DNA of 64,000 nt from JACVRM01 sp963809765 (GTDB lineage: Bacteria; Actinomycetota; Thermoleophilia; Gaiellales; Gaiellaceae), in contig CAWEKT010000003.1 of the NCBI GenBank assembly GCA_963809765.1, forward strand, positions 310,001 through 374,000, read 5' to 3'. A program made the translations under genes and the position numbers. How positions within the stretch are numbered: position 1 is the stretch's first letter; each line of letters opens with the position of its first letter. This document shows positions 10,280 to 23,287 of the stretch, in pieces. The notes under the pieces are model-generated. The model saw nothing but the letters and a program-made list of their open reading frames with translations. It had not been told where the DNA came from and did no database searches.

Positions 10280-12152
10280 CGGCGCCCTTGCCGCCGAGCG
10301 GCTTGAGCCCGCGCGCGATCGAGAGCATCGTCTCGTTCGAGAGCGCGTCCATGAGCGTGTTCACGACCCAGTACGACTGGTCGCCGTCGCGCAGAACGAC
10401 CATGTGCAGCCTGGTGCCCGAGAAGTAGAGCTCGAACTGGCGGCCGCCAAGCCAGCGCCGAGTGTTGCGGCCCTCGAAGACCGGCGCCTCGGTCCAGTCC
10501 GTCTGCTGGATGCCCCAGTACTCGTTCGCCCCCGTCCGGTAGGTCAACCGCACGGCCTCATTGGCGCCGTTGACCGGGTAGACGCGGACAGGCCGCTCGC
10601 TGTCGATCGTCGATGACCGGTCGATCACCGTCGGGAGCATCAGCGGGAAGAGCACGCGGCGCTGTGCCTCGCGCACGTATCCGCGCGAGAGCTCGGGGTT
10701 GAGAACCGTGTTCGGCGGCTGGCGCTCCGGGGTCTTGTCGCGCGGCACCTCGGCCAGCGTGCCCTGGAACGTCGTCCCGACGATCGCGACGAGCAGAGCG
10801 CCGTTGGAAAGGCGGCCGATCGCCGTGCCCGGCCCTGGCATCGGCGCGATATCCGCGGCGCCGAAGAGGTTCTGCACCTGCTGCGCCGCCTTCTTCGCCT
10901 GCGGCGCGCCCTCCCGGTACAGGACCTGCGTGCGGAAGTAGTCCTGCTTCGGCGCGTTCGCGTCCATGCCCTCCGGCGGCAGCAGCGCCCGGTAGCCACG
11001 GTCGACCAGCTCGGCGGTCGCGTTCGCAGCCGCACCCTCGATGCCGTTGCCGTTCAGCGCGACGACGGTCACCTGCCGCGGCGCCACTCCCCGCTTCAGC
11101 TTTGCCTTCTGGCCGAGCGCAGCGGCGGCGGCCTTTTCCGGGGCGTCGACGTCAGGGGTGACGAAGTCCTGGACGACCTCGGCCATGTGCTCCGACGAGG
11201 CGCGCAGCGGATCGCCGGCGATGCCCTGCCCGGCGAGCTGATTCGGGTCGAGCCTGACGCGGAAGACGTTGCCGGACGGCATCTGGTACGCGAGCAGCGC
11301 CCAGCTGACCACCGTGTCGAGCGACAGCTTCTTCCCCCCGCCTTCGCCGACCTCGATGTTGCGGCGCAGCGCGCCGACGACCTTCGGAATCGTGTCGACG
11401 CTGAGGTCGTGGCTGATGCGGTCCTTGACCGCGCGCAGGAAGAGCTGCTGGCGCGCGTTGCGGACGAGGTCGTTGTCGGTGTGCCGGAAGCGGACAAAGG
11501 AGAGCGCGTCGCCTCCGAAGAGCTTCTGGTAACCCGGCTGCAAGTTGATCGCTGCGTAGCGCTCGCCGAAGCCGGAGTTGTCGTTGTAGTAGCGGCGGTC
11601 GACGTCCACCCAGATGCCGCCGAGCTTGTCGACGACCTGGGTGAAGCCGCGGAAGTTCACCGTCACGAGGTAGTTGATCGGGAGACCCGTCAGCGCTTTC
11701 ACGGTCTCGACCGCACCCGTCTCCTGGCAGGTCGCGTACGCCGCGTTGATCCGGTCGAAGAACGGGAACCGGTCGGGGCAGTGGATCTCGGCCTGCAGGT
11801 CGCGCGGGAACGACAGCATCGAGATGGTCTCGCGCTCCGGGTCGATGCGGACGAGCATGAGCGTGTCCGAGCGGGAGGGCACGTCGACTCCCTCGCCGTG
11901 ACGGCGGTCGTAGCCCACGACGAGCGCGATCGCCGGCTTGCCCGGCAGCGGCGCGTTCAGGCGCTCGACCGCCTTCTTCACTGCCAGGCGACGAGGCTGG
12001 AGCTGCTCGATCGTGTCCTCGCCGTAGAGCCACGTGCCGGCGGCCAGCGCCGACGCACACATCACCAGCAGGGCCATGAGGAGGAAGAAGCCGCGCGCCA
12101 GAACCCGGAGAAGGCCCCGCCGCGGCGGCGGCGGCTGCTGGTAGCGGACCAT
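10272..12152 (-). CDS. LytR-CpsA-Psr (LCP) family cell-wall ligase with LytR_C domain
   Basis: Membrane-anchored phosphotransferase that attaches lipid-linked polymers to peptidoglycan. 626 residues: cytoplasmic Pro/Arg-rich start, one membrane span (about 14-40), LCP domain (about 85-265) with SRSDTLMLVRIDPERETI, SMLSFPRDLQAEI, the arginine-rich VRFRHTDNDLVRNARQQ, and a LytR_C domain near residues 360-460 (VTVVALNGNGIEGAAANATAE). A further C-terminal part of about 150 residues (TYRTGANEYWGIQQTDWTEA, YWVVNTLMDALSNETM) is not part of the usual LCP core. It overlaps ugd by 8 bp. Confidence 0.93.
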   Translation of the reverse strand: MVRYQQPPPPRRGLLRVLARGFFLLMALLVMCASALAAGTWLYGEDTIEQLQPRRLAVKKAVERLNAPLPGKPAIALVVGYDRRHGEGVDVPSRSDTLMLVRIDPERETISMLSFPRDLQAEIHCPDRFPFFDRINAAYATCQETGAVETVKALTGLPINYLVTVNFRGFTQVVDKLGGIWVDVDRRYYNDNSGFGERYAAINLQPGYQKLFGGDALSFVRFRHTDNDLVRNARQQLFLRAVKDRISHDLSVDTIPKVVGALRRNIEVGEGGGKKLSLDTVVSWALLAYQMPSGNVFRVRLDPNQLAGQGIAGDPLRASSEHMAEVVQDFVTPDVDAPEKAAAAALGQKAKLKRGVAPRQVTVVALNGNGIEGAAANATAELVDRGYRALLPPEGMDANAPKQDYFRTQVLYREGAPQAKKAAQQVQNLFGAADIAPMPGPGTAIGRLSNGALLVAIVGTTFQGTLAEVPRDKTPERQPPNTVLNPELSRGYVREAQRRVLFPLMLPTVIDRSSTIDSERPVRVYPVNGANEAVRLTYRTGANEYWGIQQTDWTEAPVFEGRNTRRWLGGRQFELYFSGTRLHMVVLRDGDQSYWVVNTLMDALSNETMLSIARGLKPLGGKGAGG

Positions 12153-12470
12153 CGGCGGTCAGCGCGCCGGGCGGGAGGACGGCGTGGCCGTTCCCGTTGG
12201 AGCTAGTGGTCTTCCCTACTCCGCGCTTGAGCGTCGTCCGCATGGTTCTCGAAGGATGTGAACGCCGGGGCGGCGCTCGAACCGAACGAGGATACCGGAG
12301 GTTTCGGCAGGAGAGCAGGTGCTCCTTGAGCCCCTGGGCCTCGGGCAAGCCAAGGGGGCGACGCTGCTCACCGACTGCGGCGCCTGCTCGCAGCCGGAAC
12401 GCCCCGAACAGCGCTGGTGGCTGAGAGCCACGGACGCGGGTCGGTTTCGATGTCGCGGTGAGAACTGCTC
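12153..12470. other. Gene-free stretch between LCP gene and metH
   Basis: About 320 bp with no supported gene. It carries the LCP leader (minus strand; no clear ribosome-binding site found), the weak palindrome 12417-12431 and, at its right edge, the long hairpin at the 3' end of metH. No promoter is evident by eye. Confidence 0.5.
12417..12431. repeat. Degenerate palindrome GTGGCT-gag-AGCCAC
   Basis: 6-bp arms with a three-base centre. It matches the core of the palindromes at 4792-4810, 42742-42774 and 42805-42819 except for the centre, so it is a probable decayed member of that family. Confidence 0.5.
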
Positions 12471-12473
12471 GGG

Positions 12474-16146
<3,673 letters not shown>

Positions 16147-16206
16147 CGTCGCTCCACAGCCTGAAGGGTCGGGAGCGGGCGCTCTCGGCTCTTTAGGCGT
16201 TTGGTT

Positions 16207-16269
16207 GGGGCCCCTTGCGTAAGGCCCCCACACCCGGTCGCCAAGCTGCCTTTCAAAGCTGTCCGGGTG
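16207..16269 (-). promoter_or_regulatory. Structured leader candidate upstream of metH
   Basis: Between metH (start 16146) and ogt (start 16340) two stems can be drawn: 16207-16216 with 16221-16228 (GGGG, CC bulge, CCTT / AAGG CCCC) and 16231-16237 with 16263-16269 (CACCCGG / CCGGGTG), the latter enclosing AGCT repeats. In metH mRNA order the larger stem comes first. I could not match it to the cobalamin, SAM or SAH riboswitch consensus, so function is unknown; it could also be a chance GC-rich fold. Confidence 0.3.
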
Positions 16270-16339
16270 CCGCTCAGCCTAGCGCAGGCGAGCACTTCTG
16301 AGACCGCCCGGACGCTCGCGCTGAGGGCAGGATGCAGGC

Positions 16340-16808
16340 GTGCGAGCGGTGAGGCCGACGCGGGTCGAGTACGAGGTCGCCGGCTGGGGACACGCGGAGC
16401 TCTGGCTGGACGGCGAGGACGTTCTCTGGCACTTCGGCCCGACCGGTCAGGCGCGGCGCAGCCGCGCCGGGCACCCGCTGGCGCGGCGCCTGGTCGCCTA
16501 CTACCGGGGCGAGCCGGATGACTTCGCCGACGTGAAGGTGCGGCTGGACGACCTGCCGCCCTTCTACCAGGAGCTCGCGGACGAGCTGCGCCGCGTGCCG
16601 CGGGGCGAAACGGTCACCTACGGCGAGCTCGCCGAGCGAGCCGGGCGCCCGCGCGCGGCGCGGGCGGCGGGAACGTTCTGCGCCCACAACCGGGTCGCGG
16701 TAGTGATCCCCTGCCACCGCGTCGTGGCGGCCGGCGGCATCGGCGGCTACGGCTCGCTCGGCGTCGAGTACAAGCGCCGCTTGCTGATGTTGGAGGGGTG
16801 CCGCCTAG
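16340..16808 (+). CDS. ogt: Methylated-DNA--protein-cysteine methyltransferase (one frameshift)
   Basis: Repairs O6-alkylguanine by moving the alkyl group to its own cysteine. Start GTG 16340; another GTG at 16349 is possible. About 155 residues. The N-terminal domain has VEYEVAGWGHAELWLDG, the C-terminal DNA-binding domain RRVPRGETVTYGELAERAGR, the active site IPCHRVVAAGGIGGYG, and the ending YKRRLLMLEG. As given, the frame runs on into the gene on the other strand; dropping one G from the GGGG run at 16794-16797 gives LLMLEGAA and a TAG at 16806-16808. The 3' end overlaps the convergent reductase gene by 4 bp. Confidence 0.9.
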
Positions 16809-17509
16809 TAGCCGCTGTACTTGCCGACCGTGACCTGCTCCTCGGCCACGAGCCCCTTCAGCAGGTCTCCGACCGACTCGGCCATCGCCGGTGGGCCGGC
16901 GATCATGTAGGTGTAGCCGGACAGATCCTCGCCAAGGTGGTCGCGCAGGAAGCGCTCGTCGACATGGCGTGTCTCGCCGCCCCAGTCGGGCTCGTCGGTC
17001 ATGGTCAGGACGACGCTGAGACCCGGGATCATCGACTCCAGCTGCGGCAGCTCGTCGATGAACGCCGTCGAGGCGCGGTTGCGGTTGGAGTAGACGAGCG
17101 TCACCGTGTACGGCAGCCCCCGCGCGGCGATGAACCGCAGCATCGAGCGGAACACCGTGATGCCGATCCCCCCGGCCACGAAGACGTAGCGGGCCGTGGT
17201 GTCCTCGGGCAGGACGAAGCTTCCCTTCGGCTCCTCGACCTCGATCTCGTCGCCGACTTCCAGCACGGTCAGGGTCTTCTTGAACGCGGTGTCGCGGATC
17301 CGCGTCGCGAACCCGAGCACGTTGTTGTCCGTCGGGGCGGTGACGATCGAGATGTGGCGGCGGAGGCCACGCTCGTCCTCGAAGCCGCGGGGCGGGAGCT
17401 CGACCCAGAAGTACTGGCCCGGCTGGAAGTCCGGCGGCTCGCCCGGGTCGACGAGAACCATGAGCGTGCCCTCGGCGACTTCGCGGATCTCGGTGATCGG
17501 CCGCTGCAC
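16805..17509 (-). CDS. FAD/NAD(P)-binding oxidoreductase (ferredoxin-NADP reductase fold)
   Basis: 234 residues. FAD-binding beta-barrel at 1-100 (FQPGQYFWVELPP, RRHISIVTAPTDNN; the RxxS/T flavin motif is RHIS), NAD(P) domain at 105-234 (YVFVAGGIGITVFRSMLRFI, VTLVYSNRNRASTAFIDEL, YTYMIAGPPAM). It lacks the 2Fe-2S domain of oxygenase reductases and a subunit-specific tail, so it passes electrons between NAD(P)H and an unknown partner. It is upstream of nothing on its own strand except the cytochrome gene at 17548-17934, 38 bp before it; a shared transcript and redox role are likely but not shown. Confidence 0.88.
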   Translation of the reverse strand: MQRPITEIREVAEGTLMVLVDPGEPPDFQPGQYFWVELPPRGFEDERGLRRHISIVTAPTDNNVLGFATRIRDTAFKKTLTVLEVGDEIEVEEPKGSFVLPEDTTARYVFVAGGIGITVFRSMLRFIAARGLPYTVTLVYSNRNRASTAFIDELPQLESMIPGLSVVLTMTDEPDWGGETRHVDERFLRDHLGEDLSGYTYMIAGPPAMAESVGDLLKGLVAEEQVTVGKYSGY

Positions 17510-17547
17510 GCGCGTAGTCTGGCTGATCTGGGCGTCGGCGCGTCGCG

Positions 17548-17934
17548 CTAGGGCGGTGCCAGGATCGTGTCGAGGTAGGCGAGCACGTCGTCGAGGTCGC
17601 TGCCGCTGACGAGGCCGGCCGGCATCGCTCCGCCGCCCGCCTCGATCTGGGCCCGAGCCTCGGCAAGCGTGATCGGCTGTCCGGCAAGCTCAGGCCCCGC
17701 GGAGCCGCCGGTCCCTCCCTCGCCGTGACAGGCGGCGCAGTTCTCCGCGAACAGCTCGTCGCCGTTGGCGGCGTCGCCGAGCGTCACTGGGCTCGCGTCC
17801 ACCTTCGCCTCCGGCTTGGCGGGGTGGGCGAGCGCCAGCACCAGCGTCACCGTCGAGACGACGGCGAAGAGGGCGAGCGGTATGAAGACGAGCCGCGTGA
17901 GCCGGCGGCGTGGCGACTCCGGCTCCGTGGGCAC
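17548..17934 (-). CDS. Membrane-anchored mono-haem cytochrome c
   Basis: 128 residues. Cytoplasmic Arg-rich start, one membrane span at about 13-36 (LVFIPLALFAVVSTVTLVLA), then a short class I cytochrome c domain with the haem-binding CAACH in GDELFAENCAACHGEGGTG and a distal methionine candidate in GGAMPAGLVSGSDLDDVLAYL. It faces the outside. It lies head-to-head with the membrane protein at 17967 (33 bp between starts) and upstream of the flavoprotein reductase, suggesting a small electron-transfer set. Confidence 0.9.
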   Translation of the reverse strand: MPTEPESPRRRLTRLVFIPLALFAVVSTVTLVLALAHPAKPEAKVDASPVTLGDAANGDELFAENCAACHGEGGTGGSAGPELAGQPITLAEARAQIEAGGGAMPAGLVSGSDLDDVLAYLDTILAPP

Positions 17935-17966
17935 GAGCCGATCGTAACGAGTAGGCTCGCGGGCCG

Positions 17967-18447
17967 GTGGCGGTGCCGCTTGCGAGCGTCGAGAGCGCGT
18001 GGACGGACGCGATGACGTCGGTCTTCTCGACGGGCATCGCCGGCAAGGCGTGGTTCGCGACCGCAGCGCTCTTCTTCGGGCTGGTGCAGGTCTCGACCGG
18101 CGCGCGCATCTTCGGCAAGCTCGAGCGACTGGTGCCGATCGGGCGGCCGCGCGTCAACCGTATCCACCGTTGGTCAGGCAGGCTCGCGATCCTCTGCACG
18201 CTGCCGGTCGCCTTCCACTGCATCTTCATCCTCGGCTTCCAGACCGACGACGCACGCGTCGCTCGCCCACTCCGTTCTCGGCACCTTCATCTACGGAGTG
18301 CTCGCGGTGAAGCTCTTCTTCGTCCACGACGCCGACCATCCGCGTTGGACGCTGCCACTCGTCGGCGGGACGCTGTTCACCGTGCTGGCGCTGCTCTGGA
18401 GCACGTCCAGCCTCTGGTACTTCACCGAGGTTCGGTTCGGGTTCTAG
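17967..18447 (+). CDS. Four-helix membrane protein, DUF6529-like (one frameshift)
   Basis: About 159 residues from GTG 17967 after removing one extra base near 18262-18268 (QTDDARV then LAHSVLGTFIYGVLAVKLFF). Four hydrophobic helices are visible: WFATAALFFGLVQVSTGARI, LAILCTLPVAFHCIFILGF, VLGTFIYGVLAVKLFFVHD and TLFTVLALLWSTSSLWYF. Histidines in HRWSG, FHC, AHSV and VHD could bind haem b as in cytochrome b561-type proteins. I link it to DUF6529 from memory of size and layout, so the name is tentative. It is divergent from the cytochrome c gene. Confidence 0.65.
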
Positions 18448-18489
18448 CCGCTCTAGAATCGGCCGTCTGCGTTCCCTAGCATCTCGCCG

Positions 18490-19309
18490 GTGAAGTGGCG
18501 CGCGCTGCAAGGCGCTTCGCTGGCGCTCCTCCTGGCTGCCGGCGTGCTTCGCGGGCCAGGCCGTGAGCGGGCTGCAGGGGCAGCCGGCGTCGGGAGCGGC
18601 CGACTGCACGGCCGCGCAGAAGGCGAGGAACGCCAAGGCGCTGACCGCCTACAAGAAGGCGATGCCGAAGGAGCGCGCCGCCTTCTTCCGCCGGCACAAG
18701 AGCCCGGCCCGTCCGCGCTCGCTTCGTGAAGCAGCAGCAGGCGAAGCTGGTCGCGTTGCAGACGAGCGGCACGATGCCGCGTCAAGTCACCGACGACGAC
18801 CGGTTCGACGACACCGACCGCGCGGCGCGGCCCGCTCACCGCGGGCACCTACAGCGCCGGCATCGTGCGACCGCGCCTCGAGTTCACGGTCGGCGCCGGC
18901 TGGTTCGTCGCCTTCGACGTGACCGAGACGCAGATCCTCGTGGCGCAGAAGTCGGATCCGGGCGGCCACGCCGTCACGGTCGACACCTTCGGCGGGACGC
19001 GCTCGGTCGCTGAGCGAGTTGACGCCCTGCGCGCGGTCGCGGGCCTGACGGCAGACCCGCCGGTCGCGACGACGGTCGGCGGTTTCGCCGGTCAGCGCTT
19101 CGACGCGCTGACGACGGCTGCCGATCGTCGTCCAGGTGCCCGGGCTCTCCGATCGCTACGAGCTGGAGCCGAACGACCGTGTCCGCATCTCCGTCGTCGA
19201 CGTGCGGGGCCAGACCGTCACGATCGTCGTGGAGGCGCCCGCGGCGGAGTGGAACGCGTTCCTCCCGACCGCCGACGCGGTCGTGTCGAGCATGCGCTTT
19301 ACCGGCTGA
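18490..19309 (+). CDS. Secreted lipoprotein, unknown function (four frameshifts)
   Basis: No single frame covers it. Reading through frames 1-2-3-1-2 in order, each step explained by one extra base, gives about 271 residues: VKWRALQGASLALLLAAG then CFAGQ (a lipobox with Cys), a Lys/Ala-rich part (KARNAKALTAYKKAMPKERA, VKQQQAKLVALQTSG), then a beta-rich domain (LTAGTYSAGIVRPRLEFTVG, GWFVAFDVTETQILVAQKSD) and the ending DAVVSSMRFTG with a TGA at 19307-19309. Shifts fall near 18540, 18720, 18830 and 19120. I do not recognise the family; the terminal domain resembles small extracytoplasmic domains that follow a lipobox. Error in the sequence is likelier than true decay because all shifts go the same way. 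Confidence 0.6.
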
Positions 19310-19492
19310 CCGGCGCCGGCGACGCCACACCTGTCTCGAACGGACATGTCCGCGACGGACAGCCACAGCCGCAGGCCCCACCCTCCCAGAGGGGAGACGT
19401 CCTCCACCACCCGCCCGTCCCGGACGGTATCGAGGAAGGTCGCGCGTGTCTGTGCCGGTGGTGTGCCGATTCCGCGCCGGCGTCCCGAGGGG

Positions 19493-19921
19493 TTACTCGC
19501 GGCCGAGCACGCCGAGCTGGTTCTCGGCATGGCGGATGCGCTGCTCGACCTGCCAGCGATCGGCGTCGGACTCGCCCGCCTCGATGCGCTGCAGCTCCGC
19601 CTGGGCAGTCTCGAGCTGCTCCTGGGCGCGGGCAGTGTCGATCTCCCTCGCGTCGACCGCATCGTCCACGAGCGCCAGCGCGCGATCCTGCTCGACCTTG
19701 AAGAAGCCGGGTCCGGTCGCGAACTCGCGCACCTCGCCGTCGCGGCGGACGTAGACGCGGGTCGAGCCGGCCTGCAGCATCGCGACGAGCGGCGCGTGCC
19801 GCGCCAGGACGCCGACCTCGCCGTCGGCGCCCGGAACGATGAGCATCTCCGCCTCCCCCTCCCACGCCGACCCCTCGGGCGTGACGAGAGAGACGCTGAA
19901 CGTCCGCCGCTCGTCGGCCAC
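19493..19921 (-). CDS. atpC: ATP synthase F1 subunit epsilon
   Basis: 142 residues. Beta-sandwich at 1-88 (FSVSLVTPEGSAWEGEAEML, VPGADGEVGVLARHAPLVAM) and an alpha-helical hairpin at 90-142 (DDAVDAREIDTARAQEQLET). It rotates with gamma and can inhibit hydrolysis. It follows atpD by 9 bp, but the rest of the operon is about 28 kb away at 49.9-55.2 kb. The 183 bp between this gene and 19309 hold no gene I can support. Confidence 0.95.
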   Translation of the reverse strand: MADERRTFSVSLVTPEGSAWEGEAEMLIVPGADGEVGVLARHAPLVAMLQAGSTRVYVRRDGEVREFATGPGFFKVEQDRALALVDDAVDAREIDTARAQEQLETAQAELQRIEAGESDADRWQVEQRIRHAENQLGVLGRE

Positions 19922-19930
19922 GGCCCCTGC

Positions 19931-21439
<1,509 letters not shown>

Positions 21440-21499
21440 CGCGCGGAAGGCTAGCCGAACGCCTGTTGGCGACGGTCGCTTGTCGGCGGGATTGCGCCG

Positions 21500-21973
21500 C
21501 TAGCGCGAGGCGAGCGCCGGGATCTCGAGCCCCTGCTCGCGGAACGCGGCGAATACCTGGTTCGCCAGCGTCCATCCTTCGAAAGAGAGCCCGTTGCCTG
21601 AGATGAACTCGGGTGTGAGCTTGGCCTGCTCCGCGGTGGCGTCGAGGTCGGTGGCGAACGACCGGAGGGCGGCGGTGAGCCGGTCGTGCTCGTCCTCGAA
21701 CTGGCCGGGTACGTCTGTCTGCCCGAGTGCTTCGGCCTCACGCGTGGAGACGACGGACGCCCGCTTCATCCGGTCGATGACCTGCTCTGCGCTCCGCGCA
21801 AGGACGACCTGCGTCAGCGCGTCGTCGATGCCGTTCCTCGCCGCGAGCACGGCACCCTCGTACTCGTCAGCGCTGTCCTCACCGGCCAGGCGTCCGTCGG
21901 ACAGCAGCGCAAGCCCGGCGACGAGCGCCAGCACACCGACCGCTGCGAGCGGCCACAGTCTCCTCCGGGTCAT
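21500..21973 (-). CDS. Small secreted or membrane-anchored protein, paralogue of the next gene
   Basis: 157 residues from ATG 21973 (MTRRRLWPLAAVGVLALVAG, a signal or anchor helix without a clean lipobox). The body matches the next gene closely: DEYEGAVLAARNGIDDALTQ, ASVVSTREAEALGQTDVPGQ, and the ending NQVFAAFREQGLEIPALASR. It is mostly helical with heptad-like spacing. The two genes are 16 bp apart and seem to come from tandem duplication. Function unknown. Longer upstream reading is in frame but lacks similarity to the paralogue. Confidence 0.75.
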   Translation of the reverse strand: MTRRRLWPLAAVGVLALVAGLALLSDGRLAGEDSADEYEGAVLAARNGIDDALTQVVLARSAEQVIDRMKRASVVSTREAEALGQTDVPGQFEDEHDRLTAALRSFATDLDATAEQAKLTPEFISGNGLSFEGWTLANQVFAAFREQGLEIPALASR

Positions 21974-21989
21974 GGGAACGCCGTCCGGG

Positions 21990-22445
21990 CTAGCGGGACT
22001 CGAGCTCGGGGATCTCGAGCCCCTGGTCCCTGAGCGAAGTGAACACCTGGTTCGCGGTCGTCCAGCCCTCGAACGAGAAGCCGACCTGCTCGAACAGCTC
22101 CGGCGTGACCTCGAGCTGCTCGGCGGTCCCGTTGAGGTCGGTGGCAAGGGAGTCGAAGGCTGTGGTGAGCTTGTCGTTCTCGTCCTCGTACTCGCCCGGC
22201 ACATCGACCTGCTCCAGGTCGTCAGCCGCCCGCGACGAAACGACCGAGGCCTGCTTCATGCGCTCGATGAACTGCTGGCGGTTCTGCGCCGCGGCGATCT
22301 GGGTCAGCGCCTCGTCGACGGTGTTCCTCGCCTCGACCAGAGCGCCCTCGTACTCGTCGACGCTCTCGCCGCCGCCCATGCAACCGCCCGCGACGAGTGC
22401 GAGCCCAGCGACGAGCGCCAGGAGCAGCGAGGTCCGACGCATCAC
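21990..22445 (-). CDS. Lipoprotein, paralogue of the previous gene
   Basis: 151 residues with a standard lipoprotein signal (LVAGLALVAGGCMGGG, Cys at about 22). The outer part is a helical bundle-like domain: DEYEGALVEARNTVDEALTQ, ASVVSSRAADDLEQVDVPGE, GFSFEGWTTANQVFTSLRDQ, end GLEIPELESR. It shares most of these positions with the protein at 21500-21973. It begins 6 bp after the anti-sigma gene, so the three are likely co-transcribed. No known family recognised. Confidence 0.8.
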   Translation of the reverse strand: MMRRTSLLLALVAGLALVAGGCMGGGESVDEYEGALVEARNTVDEALTQIAAAQNRQQFIERMKQASVVSSRAADDLEQVDVPGEYEDENDKLTTAFDSLATDLNGTAEQLEVTPELFEQVGFSFEGWTTANQVFTSLRDQGLEIPELESR

Positions 22446-22451
22446 GGGAAG

Positions 22452-22877
22452 CTAAATGACGAAGCCGTCGAGGGTGACGCGCTTGCCCTCGCGCATGTTC
22501 TCGAGCAGCGTCTGCTCGCGCTGGATCTGACCGAGTGTCGGGTAGCGGATGTTCTGGACACCAGGCGAGTTGACCCCGCTCGGCTGCTGGCCGGAGACCT
22601 GGGTCGCCATTCCGAGCGCGACGACCGCGGCCGCAGCGGCGCCGACAGCCGAGACGCGTCCGATGTACGAGCGCCGCGGCCTGCTGACGACGACCGGTGT
22701 GTCGATACGCTCGGCCGGCGCGGCCCGGAGCAGCGCCGTGAAGGAGGTCACCTCGTCGCGGTAGGCGGCGCAGTCCGCGCAGCGGGCGACGTGCGACGCC
22801 ACCATGACGCGCTCGAACTGCGACAGCTCACCGTCGAGCTCGAGCGAGATCTGAGCCCGTACGCGTTCGCAAATCAC
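22452..22877 (-). CDS. Zinc-finger anti-sigma factor
   Basis: 141 residues from GTG 22877 (AGGGA is seven bases upstream), giving the usual N-terminus xxCERVRAQISLELDGELS. The zinc anti-sigma signature HxxxCxxC is H29-C33-C36 (SHVARCADCAAY). A single membrane span follows at about 97-115 (VSAVGAAAAAVVALGMATQV) and an outer part of 25 residues. Such proteins hold an ECF sigma factor at the membrane. No sigma gene is next to it; the nearest is at 30925, on the other strand. A longer start at ATG 22952 is possible but unlike the family. Confidence 0.85.
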   Translation of the reverse strand: MICERVRAQISLELDGELSQFERVMVASHVARCADCAAYRDEVTSFTALLRAAPAERIDTPVVVSRPRRSYIGRVSAVGAAAAAVVALGMATQVSGQQPSGVNSPGVQNIRYPTLGQIQREQTLLENMREGKRVTLDGFVI

Positions 22878-23287
22878 CGGTGTCCCTAGCACGGCCACTG
22901 TCTGTTCTGACGATAGGTACTTCCAGAGGTTAGGAGGTATTTCGGAATACAAACCAGCAAGGTTGAGCCCGTGCTCTCAAGACGGCAGCCTCGCTCAACT
23001 TCTTCCAGCCAAGAGCGCGAACTCTGCCGAACCTTTCGCTCTCTTCCTGTCGCGACGAGGTTCATTCACGGGCGCGGTAAACCGCAGCTGCGCTGCTGTG
23101 CACTGCCGAAGGGCGGCTTGCCCGCCCGAGAGGCACAGCGCGGGCAGCGCGTCAGACCAGGCGTCCTAAGCGAACGACCCACGCCGCCAACCGCCGGCTC
23201 CTGACACACCCGAACCACGCCCCCGCTCTGAAGGAGGCGCTCATGGGGGAACCAGGGGTCCCCCATGAAGCGAGCGCAGCGAAGCGG
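22878..23287. other. Gene-free stretch between anti-sigma gene and ABC transporter
   Basis: About 410 bp. No coding frame is convincing. It holds the leader of the anti-sigma gene on the right strand side (AT-richer near 22900-22980, with AACTTCTTCCAG and TTTCGGAAT stretches) and the strong hairpin 23241-23268 next to the transporter stop codon. The middle (22990-23220) shows only ordinary GC-rich sequence. Confidence 0.5.
23241..23268 (-). terminator. Hairpin downstream of the ABC transporter operon
   Basis: Perfect 10-bp stem (TCATGGGGGA, 23241-23250; TCCCCCATGA, 23259-23268), loop of eight bases, 19 bp past the last stop codon of the transporter genes on the minus strand. No clear U-tract follows. 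Confidence 0.6.

Noticed and set aside
18490..19309. True pseudogene
   Set aside because: All four frame changes are single extra bases and the parts join into one sensible lipoprotein, so an error is likelier than decay.
23000..23240. Small open frames in the gap before the ABC transporter
   Set aside because: They have no ribosome-binding site, no family similarity and Arg/Pro-heavy use typical of spurious frames.
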